NCBI GenBank assembly: GCA_013397865.1
Contig: VZTI01005197.1
Coordinates: 1,578,424-1,642,423, forward strand
Reading direction: 5' to 3'
DNA: 64,000 bases
DNA from: Struthidea cinerea
Taxonomy: Eukaryota; Chordata; Aves; Passeriformes; Corcoracidae
The position numbers and the translations under genes were made by a program. This document shows, piece by piece, positions 26,301-40,031 of this stretch (positions are counted from its first letter, which is position 1; the number at the start of each line of letters is the position of its first letter). The notes under the pieces are model-generated. The model was not told the origin of the DNA. It saw only the letters and a program-made list of their open reading frames with translations, and did not search any database.

Positions 26301-29300
26301 TAAGGGAGCAGAGTCAGCCCTGGCAGAGGTACCACCACACAACCATCCACCCCCACAGCAGGTCAAAAGGCAGGGGCAGGAAGAGGCAGGTCTGAAGGAC
26401 TGAGGAAAGAGCGAAAAGATGCCACAAGATCCAGACTAGTGCCACACCAACATGGATGGGGCTCCCTGGGAGCAACGTGAGACAAGCAGAACAAAGATGA
26501 CATCCTGCAGGTGACACAGGGCACCCATCCCACACAGCAGGAGGGAGACACTGAGGGAGAACTTCCATGCACATTTTCAGCGGATGCTGCCAGAGAGCAA
26601 CAGGGAAACCAATCAGAGAATGATCACAGGTAAATGTTAATCTGGCAATAAAACAAAGAAGTGCTTCTAGTCCAGAGAACTTGTAGGGCTGCACGAGGCA
26701 GGGAACCGCACCAGGCAACAGAGTGCAAGACAGCCTCTTCCTCTTGCAGTACAGAAACTACAACCATTACAGGCATGGTCCAGACAGAAACTAAAATAAA
26801 AAACTAGAGATGCCATAAAACAGTACACAAGAAATCTGCAGAAGATACAGAGAACAGAAAGTGAAGAAATTTTTAGCAGAAGAAAACAAAGAAAGAACTA
26901 TATAGGGCACCAAAATGTAAAGCATAGTTTATTTGTTCTTTTAAAACAGGTCATTACATGTGAGAAAGTTTCCCCAGTAGCACATATCCACAAACACAAT
27001 TTCTTCATACACACTAATCCCTGTGCAAACAATGACCTCACAGCCCCAGCCTGCTATTTTCACCAGTATAGAAACTGGTGTTTCCATAGAAGCCTGTGTG
27101 GCTTTTCAAGGCACCATGAGCCATATGAATGCAGAAGTGCCAATGTCCAACTACCACACCAAGACTGCCTTTATTTCTCAAAGCCAAGTTGTCACCCACA
27201 GATGAGAAAGTCCATTTGAGGTAGCATACAAGCTGACACAGATTTAAGAGTCTCTGGTCCAACCATGAATATCCTCCAGCCCAAGAGGGCTCACAAAAGT
27301 GAGAGAAATATACATATTCCAGCAGGGTTTGTTCAATGCAAACAGACAAGATTTTGATGATGAGTGGTACTGCCACAGCAAATCCAAGAGTAATTAAATA
27401 TGGCCACACATCACCCTTAAAATATTTCCATCAAGGTCAAGTAGGACCTACGCTGAGGACAGAAGTTTGACAGCTCTTTGCAAACAAGTGCAATACTGTC
27501 TCATCTGCCATTACGTCATGATCACAGAAAGCCACAGGGTCACCTCCTCAGTTTGGTGTGAAACACTACAGCTGGCCTGGGCAACTGCTCTCATTTATGA
27601 AATGTCTGAAAGTAATTTAGAAATAAAGAAACAAACGATAGCTGAAACATTTGTTAGCACACAGTACCGCCCTGCAATGTCCCAGGGAAAAAAACAAAAC
27701 ACATTTTTTACCCCCTGTATCAGCAAGCAAGCAACGTAATTCTGTAAAAGGACCAGTATTTTGGAAGAAGCAATGCACACAAGGGAAGAGCTGTCCCTAA
27801 CAGCATCTAATACAAAGTTCAGCAAGGCAAAGTTCATCAGTGAATCAACTGCCACATAAAACACAGATAAACAACTAAAGCAGCAGGAGTTCAGCCTGCC
27901 ACCCTAGCTGTGCCTGGCAGAAGCCTAAGGAAGGAGAAGAGTAACACTGATAGGTTCCTTCCAAAACAATCTGTTTCTTCATCTGCAAGAGAACCTCCAG
28001 TTTCATTGACCTCTTGCAATTCTCTTCAGTAAGCTTCTTTTAGTCCAGTTTCACAACATCCTGTGTTCCCTACAGGTGTTTCCTTAGGGATTTTCACCCA
28101 AGTGTAACAGGTGGGTATGTGCATCTCAATTCCCCTCCTTTACTTTTAAGGATTATGTGAAGTAAATTTAATTTCTTTAGGCATCCAGTAAAACTCAAAA
28201 TTAGTAGTCCCTTGGTGATCTAGTCAAAGTGGGAGTGGGGCACAACAGCCATGACTTATCAATCAAAAACAGAAGTAAGCCAATATTGAAGAAGCTTTTG
28301 GTGCTAACCACTAAAAACATACATTCTGTGCATACTGTAGAAATTGCTACCTTATGCAAGTACATTAATGCGACTAAAAAGCTTTTTCCCAAGGAACTCA
28401 ACTTTTTCTTTTTTTTTTAATACACACATGGATTTCTGCTTCTTTTGTAAATCAAAAATTTTAAAAAACACAAAAGACTTAATAAAAGCAGCTTTCACTA
28501 TTACAAGTTAAGACCAAGCATCTATTCCAGTAAAAGTCTTCATGTAGTCAGACTTACTTTTGGGGTAAGTTTAATGACAATCTAAATGATTAGTGGTACT
28601 CCATACATGCTTAGATTGAAAATATTGTTTTAAGATGGTTCTTTTCAGACATCTGAAGCCCTCACTGATGCTCTCAAAACTACTTTTCAGCTTTTGATTT
28701 TGAAACACTTTCTCAATGGATACTCAGTTTGCTTTTAATAAAAGATATTTAAAAAATAAACACAACATAAAACAATTTTTTAAAATATTCAGACACTTCT
28801 GCTGGCACAAAACCAATTTTTATTCATTTCAGTAAGAAAAAGCAGAAGGAAAAAGAAAATCTGGTTGATCCTAACCTATATTTCAATCTTTCTTTTCCTG
28901 CCTTAGCCACCATCCAAGCTAGTTGTCTGGTACATAGGCTTACCACCAGTCCCATGCCACTACCTTCCAAGAACTGGACTGTCAAAAATTATGGCACTAA
29001 GACCACAAGCTTTTTGGAGGATGAGTCACCTCTGAAGTGTCTTAATACTCCATGCACAGCGCCAGACCTCATTGGTGCCTCTTAACTATAGAGACGAAGC
29101 TGTGGCCAGGGAGAAGTTGCAGTGTACAGCCCCGCAACGCGAAGCAGGCTCATTCTCCCACTGCCACTCTGGATTCTGCCTGAAGCAAATGTTGTAGTTA
29201 CATCTCTTAAGGATCCCCTAAACCCTCTAGTAATTCTGTAGTCTGTGCACCTTAACTGCTTTGCTCTCTCTCAGGCAACTAGTAAGGTATTCCCTTGCTG

Positions 29301-29995
29301 CCTCTACCTTCCATTTCTCCTCCACATCTGGAGCACTAATTCACAGACACAGCAAAAACAACAGGATTAGGAGTAATTCCACCAAGCAATCAGGAGAGGT
29401 CAAAGTGCTGGGCATCAGCTGTCACTCCCAGGCTGCACTAACACCCGAGCAGGAACCCACTGGGAGCCGATACCATCTACTGCCCCAAGCAGCTCCAGTC
29501 CACAGGGTCAAACGCTCTCCAGTGATCAAAGGTTCAACAGAAATGCCTGACTGAGCCATCTGCATCGCACTCAGAATTCTCCTAGCAGTTGATACCTATC
29601 TACACAAAGCAAAATATGCCCTGGCATAGGCAAAGGTTGGAAAATGTCCCCTTCCTGGCTAATTTCATTCCATACTCCTAATATTTTATGGATTTCCCTT
29701 CTCACAGACAATCATTGTGCATCACATATTAAGAATACATGCTTCACATCTTGAGTACAGCAGTTTATTCTGGTGCAAATGTTCCTTAATGTGTCAGCTG
29801 CAAAACCGCATCTTTAAAGGCCTTTGCCCAGATGTCCTCAAAATCCAAGTACTAACAATGCCATACATGCGAAATTACTTTTTTTTGTAGTCCAGTGACT
29901 ACTTCCTTGAAGTAGAAAGCTAAAAATGTTGATAGCATCATTTGTGCACATCACCTGACAGTACTGTCTCTTTATTTGTGCCAGACTTCTGCATT

Positions 29996-30262
29996 TCACA
30001 GAATCATAGAATATGCCGAGTTGGAAGGGACCCACAAGGATCATAGATTCCAACTCCTGGCCCTGCACAGGACAGCCCCAAGAGTCACACCCTGTGCCTG
30101 AGAGCATTGTCCAAATGCGTCTTGAACTCTGTCAGGCTTAGTGCTGTGACCACTTCCCTGGGGGAGCCTGTTCCAGTGCCCAAACAGAAAAGGTGAAAAA
30201 TCTTTTTCTAATATTCAACCTAAACCTCCTGACACAACTTCAGGCCATACCCTTGGGTCCTG
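29996..30262 (-). mobile_element. CR1 LINE 3'-end fragment in TMEM131L intron 2
   Basis: On the plus strand it begins cacagaatcatagaat and runs through ttggaagggacccacaagg, ccaactcctggccctgcac, agagtcacaccctgtgcctg, ggggagcctgttccagtgccc and aacctaaacctcctgacac to cttgggtcctg. This is the antisense of a CR1 3' region with the characteristic terminal ATTCTATG-type motif at its left end, so the element lies on the minus strand, the same strand as the host gene. It is 5' truncated and non-coding. A small deletion removes the usual caccctctgggtgaag block near 30185. Confidence 0.95.
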
Positions 30263-33049
30263 ACTCATTATGCTGCTTTAGCAAGCACCTAAACCTTCAA
30301 AATTTGCTACTGCAAGTTGTGGCAACCAAACTCACAAGGATGAAGGGGTGGGGGGACAAAAAACCCCAAAAAACCCTCCAAACACAACAAAACCCTTTCT
30401 TGTCAACACCTGTCATTGACTGCCCTGAAAGGCATCTTTCTACTGCTGACTTTCAAATGTAAGAAAATATTTTTAAGGAAACTTGAAACTTTTTAATAGG
30501 CTAGTACAAATACACACAACTTTAATTCTGTCAAAGTCTGTGGCGTGAAGCAGTACTCAAGTGTCTACTGTGCTGCATTTCTTATTTCAGAATCTGATCC
30601 AGAGAGACACAAAACAGCACGAGGCAACCTGTGGAAACATCCAAGCAATCACAGTAGCAGGAATCATAGGGTGGAAATCAAGGAGTTGATAATCATCTTC
30701 TTCTCGGGGCAGCTGCAAACCCATGAACCTACAAATCAACCATTTCCCATTCATCTCTGAAAAATCTCTTCACAAAAATTGCTATTTTGACAATGTCTTT
30801 TACCTTCATGCAAATTTCTCTATTTGTTAAAGCTAAACCTAAGGCAGAAATGATAAGACCACATCCATAGCCCTTGTGCACTTGCCACAAGAACAACAGC
30901 AAACCAAGAAGACCACCCCAAAAGGAAGATCTTATGATGCACATGCACAGGAAGTCAGCTAAAAGACCGTTAATACTTTACTGGTTCTGTTGTGTTTGGT
31001 TTTTTTTTTAAGTAGGTTAGCAAGCTCCCAGGGGAGCCCACTAACCTGAAATTAAAAACTGAATAAAACAATGTTTTGGAAAGAGAATGTCTCCTTTATG
31101 CCCATGATTTCATGGCATATTTCATGGCAATCCCCATGATTTCACCATACAGTAATAAAAGCCAAGGGAATGAAAATTAATCTGGAAATAAACTAATAGA
31201 TTCTAGTCTTTCTAATGTACCTTTGCTGGGTCTTCTTCCTGAAGCCTACACTATAACATTCCTTCAGTGTAGAGAGCACACACAGGGCTATGTATGTGTT
31301 TACATACAGCAGCAAACCAAAAGTTTAGAAGATGCACACAAGCCAGGACCTGTTCAGGCAAGTTTCATGAAGCATTTCAGTATGACAATAGAAGGATGTT
31401 TCCACTATGCAAGTGAACCTTTACAAACTTTACTCCCAAAAAGCAAGTTCATTTTTGAAAATGAATAATTACTAGAAAAATCTTTAAGCACCTGAATGAC
31501 CAAAAAAACCCAGTCAAATCACTTTTTCCTCTCCTAGTCTCAAGAACTAATTATTTTTCAATATTTTTATTATTGCCATAGTAGCCAATTACCCCATCCA
31601 CCTCCAGAGAAAAATAGGCAAGTAGAGATTTTTTTTTTCTACCTAAATTGCATCTCTCTGCTTACTAAGGAAAATCTCAGAAACAATCTTAAGCACAGCA
31701 TTAGAGACCGCTGCCTTCAATAAAGAAAGCATGCAGGTAATAAAGTTACGCAGTAAAAATTCTGCATCCAAACCATAATAGCTCCCAGATGAAAAAATCA
31801 GAAACTTCAGTATCTGTGCAGGGAAATGCAGCTTTCAATAGTATACCTCTCTTTTCACAAGAAGAGGCAGAAAAAAAAAATCCCCTCTGCAGGTAGGAAT
31901 TGGGGCACTTAGGCAAGCACAAGTAATCAGCACCAGCTGTCAGCAGCCGCAGTAATTCTCACATCCTGTTTCCATATCATCTTTGTAATTCCCACGGAGA
32001 TGAGGCACAAGAGCCTTAATGTGATGCTGGGTCCAGACGAGAAGGCTCCCAATGGGGCAGAAAGGGGAAAAGCCATGTGAAGAAGTGTTGCAGTGCAGGG
32101 CAGACCCATCATAACCATCCTGCTCCCGCCCCTCAGGCTTACTCCTTCTGCCAGCTCCCAGCAAGGCTTGTGTTTTATCAGATCTATTTGTTCTCAAACC
32201 TAAGCTAAGGGCAAAGACTGGAGATAAATGCGAAAAGCATTTCTGGCTAACTGCAGCCATCAGAAAACGGTGCTGTTACACATGTTTATTTTAAGTCTTG
32301 TGATCTTTCTGGCTGGCATGGCACTGAAAGCTGTAACCACATTAACGCATACCAGAGGAAGGAAGTGTTTCACTGGTAGATGTCCAAGCATTTTAACCTG
32401 GACGCTCAGAGGAAACAAAATGTGTCTTTAAAAAAATAATCTGTGATGCTATTTACCCAACCCTCCAAAATACAGACGGCCTGATATCAACAGAAACAGC
32501 AGAGTTGAGACTACAGTTCTGAAGAGCATTATTATTTATCTGATTTCAAGACATAAGGGCAGAATATTTATTGTTCCACGGCAACACATTAATAAACCTT
32601 TGGCTTTAAATCTCCTTTACCTTCTTCCCTGTCTTGGTACAAATTAACACTCCGAGACTACTTACATTTACAAACGTAAAACGGAAAACTGTCCCCTGCC
32701 TTAAAGAAATCAATTACAAAATATACAACAAAACAGGATTAATAAATGGATTTTTTTTGTGTGTGAAAGCAATGAGAAGCAAATTCATCTTCCAGACAGA
32801 ATTAGGAGAAAGAGATGCAGGAAAGCTATTTTGTGCTTGCATACACTGAGCACAGGTTTTTTGATTTTGCTAATAAATCAATATTACCATTAAGTTGAGA
32901 AAATTGTAATCCACAAGTAATAGAAAACTATTTAACGTGCAGGAGAAAAAAGTAATTTTTAGTAATCTGCCCAATTACACTTTGGTATTTCCTACAGCAA
33001 AAACCAAAATGAGCTTCAATACTCTTGTTTCCATTTGAGTTTAGCTTAC

Positions 33050-33093
33050 CTTTGTTCTTGCGGATGCTCTTCCACATCCTCCTCCGAATCAGC
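33050..33093 (-). CDS. TMEM131L: TMEM131L coding exon (1st visible), acidic segment
   Basis: A 44-base minus-strand exon with acceptor ttttctctgtttgtcag and donor AAAG|gtaagc (33044-33049). It encodes ADSEEDVEEHPQEQ and the first two bases of a Ser codon. The acidic DSEEDVEE run followed by a Gln-rich PQEQS is what I recall for human TMEM131L just after its signal peptide region, before the GKGLHF segment. Agreement of both splice phases with the next exon 27 kb away supports the call. The exon starts on a codon boundary, so exon 1 must end in phase 0. No exon was found between this one and the gap. Confidence 0.88.
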
Positions 33094-34921
33094 CTGACAA
33101 ACAGAGAAAATACTGTGTAAGAATCCCAGGACTGCACCATGCTACACTGGACACATGTAACACTTTTAACTCCTTCACAGATGGATTCTCATATGACTTG
33201 TTTGCAAAACAAATTCAGAAATCTAAAATTCCTACAACTCCTTTATGAGTCAAGTAAGGTGGTTGATGAACATCCCATCTGAGGTTTCAGCTCACCTTGC
33301 AAAGATGAACGGTGACCTAACGTGGCTACTCTGCTGCTTTTTCCCAAATGCTGACTGAACAGACTCATCTTCCATTTATGCAAATGCTTCTGTACAAAAT
33401 CTGCTCACACTGAATTTCAATCTAAAGCCATCAAATGCCCTCAAACTACAGGAAGACTATTTCCTCCACTTTCAAATTATCTGCCCCCGTCAGTAAACTT
33501 CAGTAGCCAGTACCTGAGGAAACAGGATGCGGAATGCCTTGAAATGCAGATCACCTGTGAATGCCAAAAGCAGAGGCAAAGTACCACATTCCAACTGGCA
33601 CGGGTGAGGTCCCAAACCCAGATCTTATCGCTGATTAGCAGCACGTACAGAAAGCAGAGAGAGCAGAAGCTCTGAACACATCCTCTTAGCTCAGTTGCTG
33701 GACTCAGGTAATTTTCAAGACATGCAGCTGAACTGAGTCAGCTTGCAGTTCACCACAAAACACTTTGAGCTGTCTACAGAAATGAACTCAAGTGTTGGCT
33801 CAATGAGCTCCCTGCAGGAAATCCATTTAAAACAAGGAGGTAGCTACTCTGAACTGGCCAAGATCTCCAGGAAAGCTTTAGGTACAACTCAAAATGAAGT
33901 GTGTTACAGCCACTCAACCCCTGCTGATGAAACCAGGGACAACTTTATGGAGATTAACATTTTTCAGGAAGAGGTCACAGTCATCCTGCCAGGAACAGCT
34001 GGTGAGTTTTCCCAGCTTCTGCAGGTGATGGTTCTACAAGACATGAACTACTGACCTTAGCAATGAAAAGGTAAGGGGAAAAATCTTTTAAAATTAAAAG
34101 ACTGCACTTTCCACCACCCCTCCTACAGGTTTCCCACATAACCTTATCACGGAACAGGCCCCAGGCTACCAGCTTTGACTTTAGCTCCTATTTTCACCAC
34201 ATACTGGAAAAAAAATATCACCTGTAAACACTAAACATCTTTCTACAGGCTTCAGATGCTTAAGCAGATCAGGCAGCTCTACCTGCCTACTGAACGGGAC
34301 AGACTGCAGGATTTCTAAAGACCTGAGCTACATGAAGTAAGGAAAAATGACAACACACTATGGCAACAAATATAATTAATGTTGATGTTAGTGCTAATAA
34401 TTAACATTATTGTGCCTAAAATAATGACCTTATGGCTAATATTAATATAGATCTTGCCAAAAGCTACCAGATGCATCTGAACTTCCATCTTTTGTCACAA
34501 GCAGCTCATACAAGAGAAGCAGCACAGCCTCCACCATAACATAACCAAATCTGGAACGAGACCGACAGGGAAGTACAAGTTAATTTGAGGACATGACAAT
34601 CTTTCTATATGCCTGCCCAGAGGCTGGAGACACCATGCTAATTGTCCAGGATCTGCAGCCACCACAAAGCTCTTCAGCACAGATCTACCTAGAGGTCCCA
34701 GCACCTGGCCCCCATGAAGACCCAGCCATCTCCTCTAGAGGCCTTGCTGTTAAGACTCCACCAGAATGGCACGATATAAACCCATTATGTTTTCCAGCTT
34801 CTCCTAGCTCCTTTTGTACTTCTAGGACCTCAGTACAATACCAAGCAGAACTAGAGGACTCCTTATCCACCTTCTCCAGAAACAGCTCCTCTGCCACAGC
34901 TGGCTAGCAAGCTATCCTCAT

Positions 34922-34956
34922 TTTAAATGGCTTAGTTCCTCCTTTAAATGGCTTAG
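34922..34956. repeat. 14-base direct repeat
   Basis: tttaaatggcttag occurs at 34922-34935 and again at 34943-34956, separated by seven bases (ttcctcc). It looks like a small local duplication inside intron 1. Confidence 0.95.
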
Positions 34957-35241
34957 CATCTGTCAGGGATCAGAAACCTGGATCTGTGACATTGCACTGT
35001 GCTCACCCTTAACACTAGCCACCTTACCATCTCTCCTCTTCACTCTTCCCCAAGGAACAATGAAGCAAAGCTCCCAACCTACAGTGCAGCCACAGCACAT
35101 CTCAACTGCGCAAGGAAAAAAAAAATTAAAAATCACCCTCAACTCTGATCATACACGGACTGCCATGTCCAGCTTTCTCCTATCTTCACTCCTCTGTGTG
35201 CCAGAGGCGACACATACATGAAGGCTTACACTGAGAATTTA

Positions 35242-35298
35242 CAACAAAAAAACATAACAAAAACAAACAACAACAACAACAACAGCAACAACAAAAAC
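35242..35298. repeat. A/C-rich simple repeat with (CAA)n core
   Basis: The tract is made only of A and C apart from one T and one G. It has a core of eight to nine CAA units (about 35268-35293), one of them interrupted to CAG. Confidence 0.95.
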
Positions 35299-38200
35299 CA
35301 AGAAAAAACTAGGATTCTCAAACTACAGGACTACAGGGGAAAGGAAGGGAACACCTCCTGAAAGTTAAAATGCGGGTCCCAGCAGTCTATCCATGAAAAG
35401 AAAAAAATTCCCTTCCTCCAAACCTTATCCTGAATACGTGGCAGGTGCTTATCTTGTGCTGGAAAGCCCTTGAAAGCGCCCCTCTTGTGTCACACAAGTC
35501 TCAAGAGCCTGGGCTGACAGCTACTGCATAATCTGCATGGCCAACCAGCCCCAAGTCCTATCAGCACCATCCAGAAGCTCAGCTGGGAGTCTGGAGGAGC
35601 CTTTTAACAGCCCAAAGAGGAATACAATTCCCACCCCAAGTCTGTCTCAGACTTTCACACAAATTGTGTGTCTTCAGACAAACCCTGCTTTGAAGTAGGT
35701 GACTCTGTACATTTAATTTGTGCACAGCTGATGGGATCGTTAATGACACACTGCAGTGCCGCGTATCTCTGATGAATATATGTAAGATCAAGGTCTTCAT
35801 CAGCTTTCGAAATCGGTAGAACAATTAACCTTATTAGCCCCTGAGCTGCACTGAAGAACAGAAACTGAAGACAAGTTGCTACTACTTGGGAGAAAAGAAA
35901 AAAAACATCTTTCAGACCCAAGCAGAACCTTGTAAGTGAAAACCCAGGCAGCAGCTCTGTATTTGTCCAGTATCTGTAACAACCACGATACAGTAAATAC
36001 TGCAGTATCTTTCTCTAAAATTCAAGCACCTGAAACACTGTCACAGTAAAGTGAAACAAGAAGTCACTGTAACCTCCTTAGTATCTACAAGCAAACTGAA
36101 ACATTGACAAGGTGTTCCTCTAACGAAACATCTCACTCATCTCCTACATGTAACACACAGGAACAGTAGAAAACCCATCACATCAGGCAAACACAGTACT
36201 GACACCAAACTGAACTGCCTTTGATGACTTACTGTCATTTTCAATTGTGATAACAAGAACTACAACATAACCTTCATTATGTCATTTTAAGGTAGTTCCT
36301 CCCTCTAAACTGAAGAGGCTGAAGGGAAAGTGCTCTGCAGCTACCCAACCCGCCTGCCCCTGCCTTCAGATGCTCCCAGTAACCACCTACAAAGTTTCTG
36401 ACAGATAGAAACACGCAACTACGACTCTGTGATGCCTCTTTTAAGTGGTGTAGGCCGTGAACAACAATTGTCACTGGTGCTTCTTTCATATACTCGTGGA
36501 AACAGATGGCCTGATACCCTTACTGTGATTTTCCTTGTCCTCTCTCCTTTCCAACAAACATTAAACATAACTAACTGCCTTTCAGCTTTGCACTGAGTTG
36601 CTACAACCTGGCTGTTAATATTTGGAGCTTTTTCAGCCTTTAGTGGTGAATGGCTTGGGTGTCGAGTCTTACATAAAGGAGCTTTTCTCCCAAGCATTTT
36701 ACTAAAGTAAGTATTAACAAGTTACATACAAACATGCAAAACCACAAAATTATAAGGGGGTCTGAAAAAAACCACAACTGCTCTAATCAAGTCTCTCACA
36801 CTCGAGGTTTTCCATGTCAAAAATCCTACTGGTTTTCAAAGAAAAACCCAGCTGCCCATCCCAGGGACATTTGCTATAAAAGGGAGGTTAAGGGCAAGGA
36901 GGAGAGCAAGGTCCACAGTGGATGCTCTGTGGTTACCCCACACTTCACACCACCTTCAACAAGAAAGAAGAAACGGGCACAAGGGAATACAGCCACCACA
37001 TCCAACTGGGAAAACCAGCTGGTCTCAGAGCTTAAAAGGGAATCCAGAAAGAAACATTAAAATGTTGGAGGAAGCAGCAGACCAGTGGAAGACAGTCAGC
37101 AGGCTAGATACAGCAGCTCCCCGTCAGCCCCGGCGCACAAGTGCACGCACACCCTCACCAACTGCAATGCTCCGGGCACCCTTTGGGCTTGGCTGCGGAG
37201 CAGGAGCAGTAGGTGAGCCATCCCCAAACAGCTCTGCAGGCTTCAGAGGAAGCCAAAACCAAAAGCTCACAGGCATGAGGGGGGTGAAAAAAGGAAAAGC
37301 ACAAATATGTGTAAGAGGGAAGCTGGGAGGGGGGCACACGAGAAGTACAAACAATGACAGGGAAGCAAGAGGAAACAGAAGGTAGAACAACCAAGCAGGG
37401 TGGAGGCGCGGGGGCCCTGGGCGGCTGTGCTCCAGCATGCAAATTCATGCAGTTCACGTAGACAAAGCGATGCCATGAAAGGCCTAGAAAGCAACTACAA
37501 ATATTAAAACGCTTTGTTTCCCCTCCCTCACCCCTTAACGCGATGTCTTTATTTGCTACATGCTCCTGGAACAAAAGCATGTGCAGGCAACCGGATGGCT
37601 GGATGGGTTACCAATCCATCCAACTTTCATCCTCAAATTCTGCAGGCAGCAAGGAATGCTCAAAACTGCTCTGTCACAGGCAGGCAGCTGATGATGCATG
37701 GAAAATAAGATAATAGTGTAAAGCCATGACAGAAAGAGAAAAACATCTATCAGACAGCATTGGTAACCTGCCAGAAACAAGCTAAAGGGCTGGCAGACAG
37801 GGCAACCTAATCCATTTTCCTGCTGAGAGCGGTGGGAAGGAGGTGCTTTGGCAGAGGAATATGCACAGTTCCTTCCCTGGATTTTTCACTTCTGCAGGTA
37901 AAATCCCCATTGGTGCCACACTCCCTCCAAAAAGAAGCAGGAAAAACAAAACCAAGGGTCCAAAACAATCCTATTCCCAAAGTCTTCACCAAGACCCATC
38001 TTCAAACATGGGAATGAAGCAACTCTTGGATATTCCCAGCAAACAGCATTTATTATCCACTCAAAAGCAAAGAAGTTCTTCCTCTTACTAGACCCTCACC
38101 ATTGCATCACCACTGCTGTGATACATGAACACTGGGCAACAACCCTCATCAAGTGTTTAACCCAGAAAGTCTATTCTTGCAAGAAAGAGAACATGGAAAA

Positions 38201-40031
38201 CCTCCTTGTAGCAGCAGTAGGTCAGACCATTTTTTTTAAGTGAAATGTGATCAACAAGCAATAAACCTCTTGCAAGTTTCAGCATCTCTCTAACAAAGGG
38301 CAGTCAGATGTTAACAGATGTAGCAACTTTCCAGCTCTCAGGAACTGATGCTGGCTTCTTCACTGATGCCCCTGGAACAGTCACCCAGGAGGGAAACGAT
38401 GCTGAAATGCCTTCAGGACCTCACAGACACTGCAGGGGATTGTGGCTGGATGGGCAACCCTCGACTCCGCAAGCATCCAGGGAAGAGCAATGACCAGCCA
38501 CTGCAGACCAGCGCCACCACTCCATAAAACAGTTCTTGAAAGGGTCCCCCACCACGTCTGCAGGGACTAAGGGAAGGCTCCTTTCCTCCTCACCACACCA
38601 ACTGGAAAAGGTGGTTTCAAATGTGGCCACAGGGCCCAAGCCCAACAGGGGCTGTGTAAAGCCCAAGTCCATATGGAAACAAAAGATCAAGCAACAGGGT
38701 TGGGCCTGTAACCAAATTTTGGTCTCAAAATCTGTTTGAGGAACCCAGGCCTTTCTGTTCAGCTTGAGTAGTCACTGATGCATCAGATGCTGCTGCGGTC
38801 CTCAAGCTCAGAGGGGAAAACCATGCAAACCAGTCAGTGCATCACTAGTACTCAGAGACTGGCTCATCTGACTTTTAACTTCTTAAATCAGCAAGCCTAT
38901 TGCAATTTACTTCTTATTCTGTCACAACTGAAGCCAGAAGACTTGTTTCTTTCCTGCATACCCAACATAGCGTCTACAGAAACGACGGAGGAGCAGCAGC
39001 CTCAGCTTTGTCTTCACTGCTGCAAAGACTCAGCAAGACCATATGCTCAACTATGCCAAGTTCATGGGTCATTCATGCCTGGCTTTTCCTTAGCCAAACT
39101 AAAGCTTATTTTTATGAGGATGCTCAAGAACAAACCGTTTTCCAAGAGGACCTAATCTCCTCAGGAAGTAAACATCGCGTCATCATCACTCAATTGCAGC
39201 TTCGCTATGAGAAGCAACTATAAACGACTACATTACATGGTTCTACATCTAATGCATCTTAATGTCTTCAATGTAAAGAACGCAGATGCAAAAGGCTGAG
39301 TTCCCCAAGCATCTCTGCACAGCAACTCTACACCTTCCCTCAGCTACTACCACATCTGCACCAGACAAAATCTCAATAGCACAAGAAATGCATCTTATAA
39401 AATTATTTGGACATACAAGAGATAATACTTTCATAACACCACAGTACAAAATGATGGGTCCTGGTAAGCAGCATCAGTTGTTAGCTAGCTAAGAAACAGC
39501 ACTTCTGCTATTTTTCCTTACATTAATAGGTGTCAACGGCTGAGCACGGAACAGAGGATGATATATGGGCTTAAGACAAATAAATTACTCGCTTTTGCCC
39601 CTCAGATAAGATGATGTCCCTAAGGACTGCTTCTCCCCGCTTATGAGCCTGGTGCCTTGAAGTCTAGAAGGCCCAGCTCAACATATGGCAGAGTCCGTCA
39701 GTGCGAGTTAAATGACTGCCTCAAATGCCATAAACTCCAGACCCCGCTTCCAGCGCCCCTCCTCGCTCACCAGCCCCGCCGGGCATTATACCATATTGGT
39801 TCCTCTCGCCAACACAGAATTTATCAAATCTTGTTAGTGCCTAACGAAAGCGGCTAAACAAGACAAAAAAAATGCGCTAGTACGAGAGGAACGGCACCAT
39901 AAATGATGTGTCATTTGAGGGGGGAAAAAATGGCTTCACCTGAGCAGGCCTGAGATATAAATATATGCATATTCACGTTAGGCACGTCTTGTTCCGAGCA
40001 CAAAAGTACTCGTTAAAAAAAAAAAAATGGG

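Larger units (their letters stand above)
5801..33049 (-). other. TMEM131L: TMEM131L intron 2, about 27 kb
   Basis: The interval between the acidic exon and the GKALHF exon. It contains the CR1 fragments at 11425-11603 and 29996-30262, a 27-base tandem duplication at 14874-14927, an AC/AT microsatellite at 23271-23327, and A/T-rich tracts (for example 19119-19190). The longest open frames are two on the minus strand at 17430-18002 and 18178-18759. They have no recognisable family, start context or splice logic, and I treat them as chance. No TMEM131L exon was detected within the interval, but a small alternative exon could be missed by eye. Confidence 0.8.
33094..40031 (-). other. TMEM131L: TMEM131L intron 1 (right end in assembly gap)
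   Basis: At least 6.9 kb upstream of the acidic exon on the minus strand, ending in the gap. It contains a (CAA)n tract near 35268-35293 and a 14-base direct repeat at 34922-34956. GC content rises modestly near 39720-39785, as expected close to the promoter. No coding exon was recognised. Confidence 0.75.

Noticed and set aside
29996..30462. Short open frames over the intronic CR1 copy
   Set aside because: They are within or beside a 5'-truncated CR1 3' untranslated fragment, which does not encode protein.
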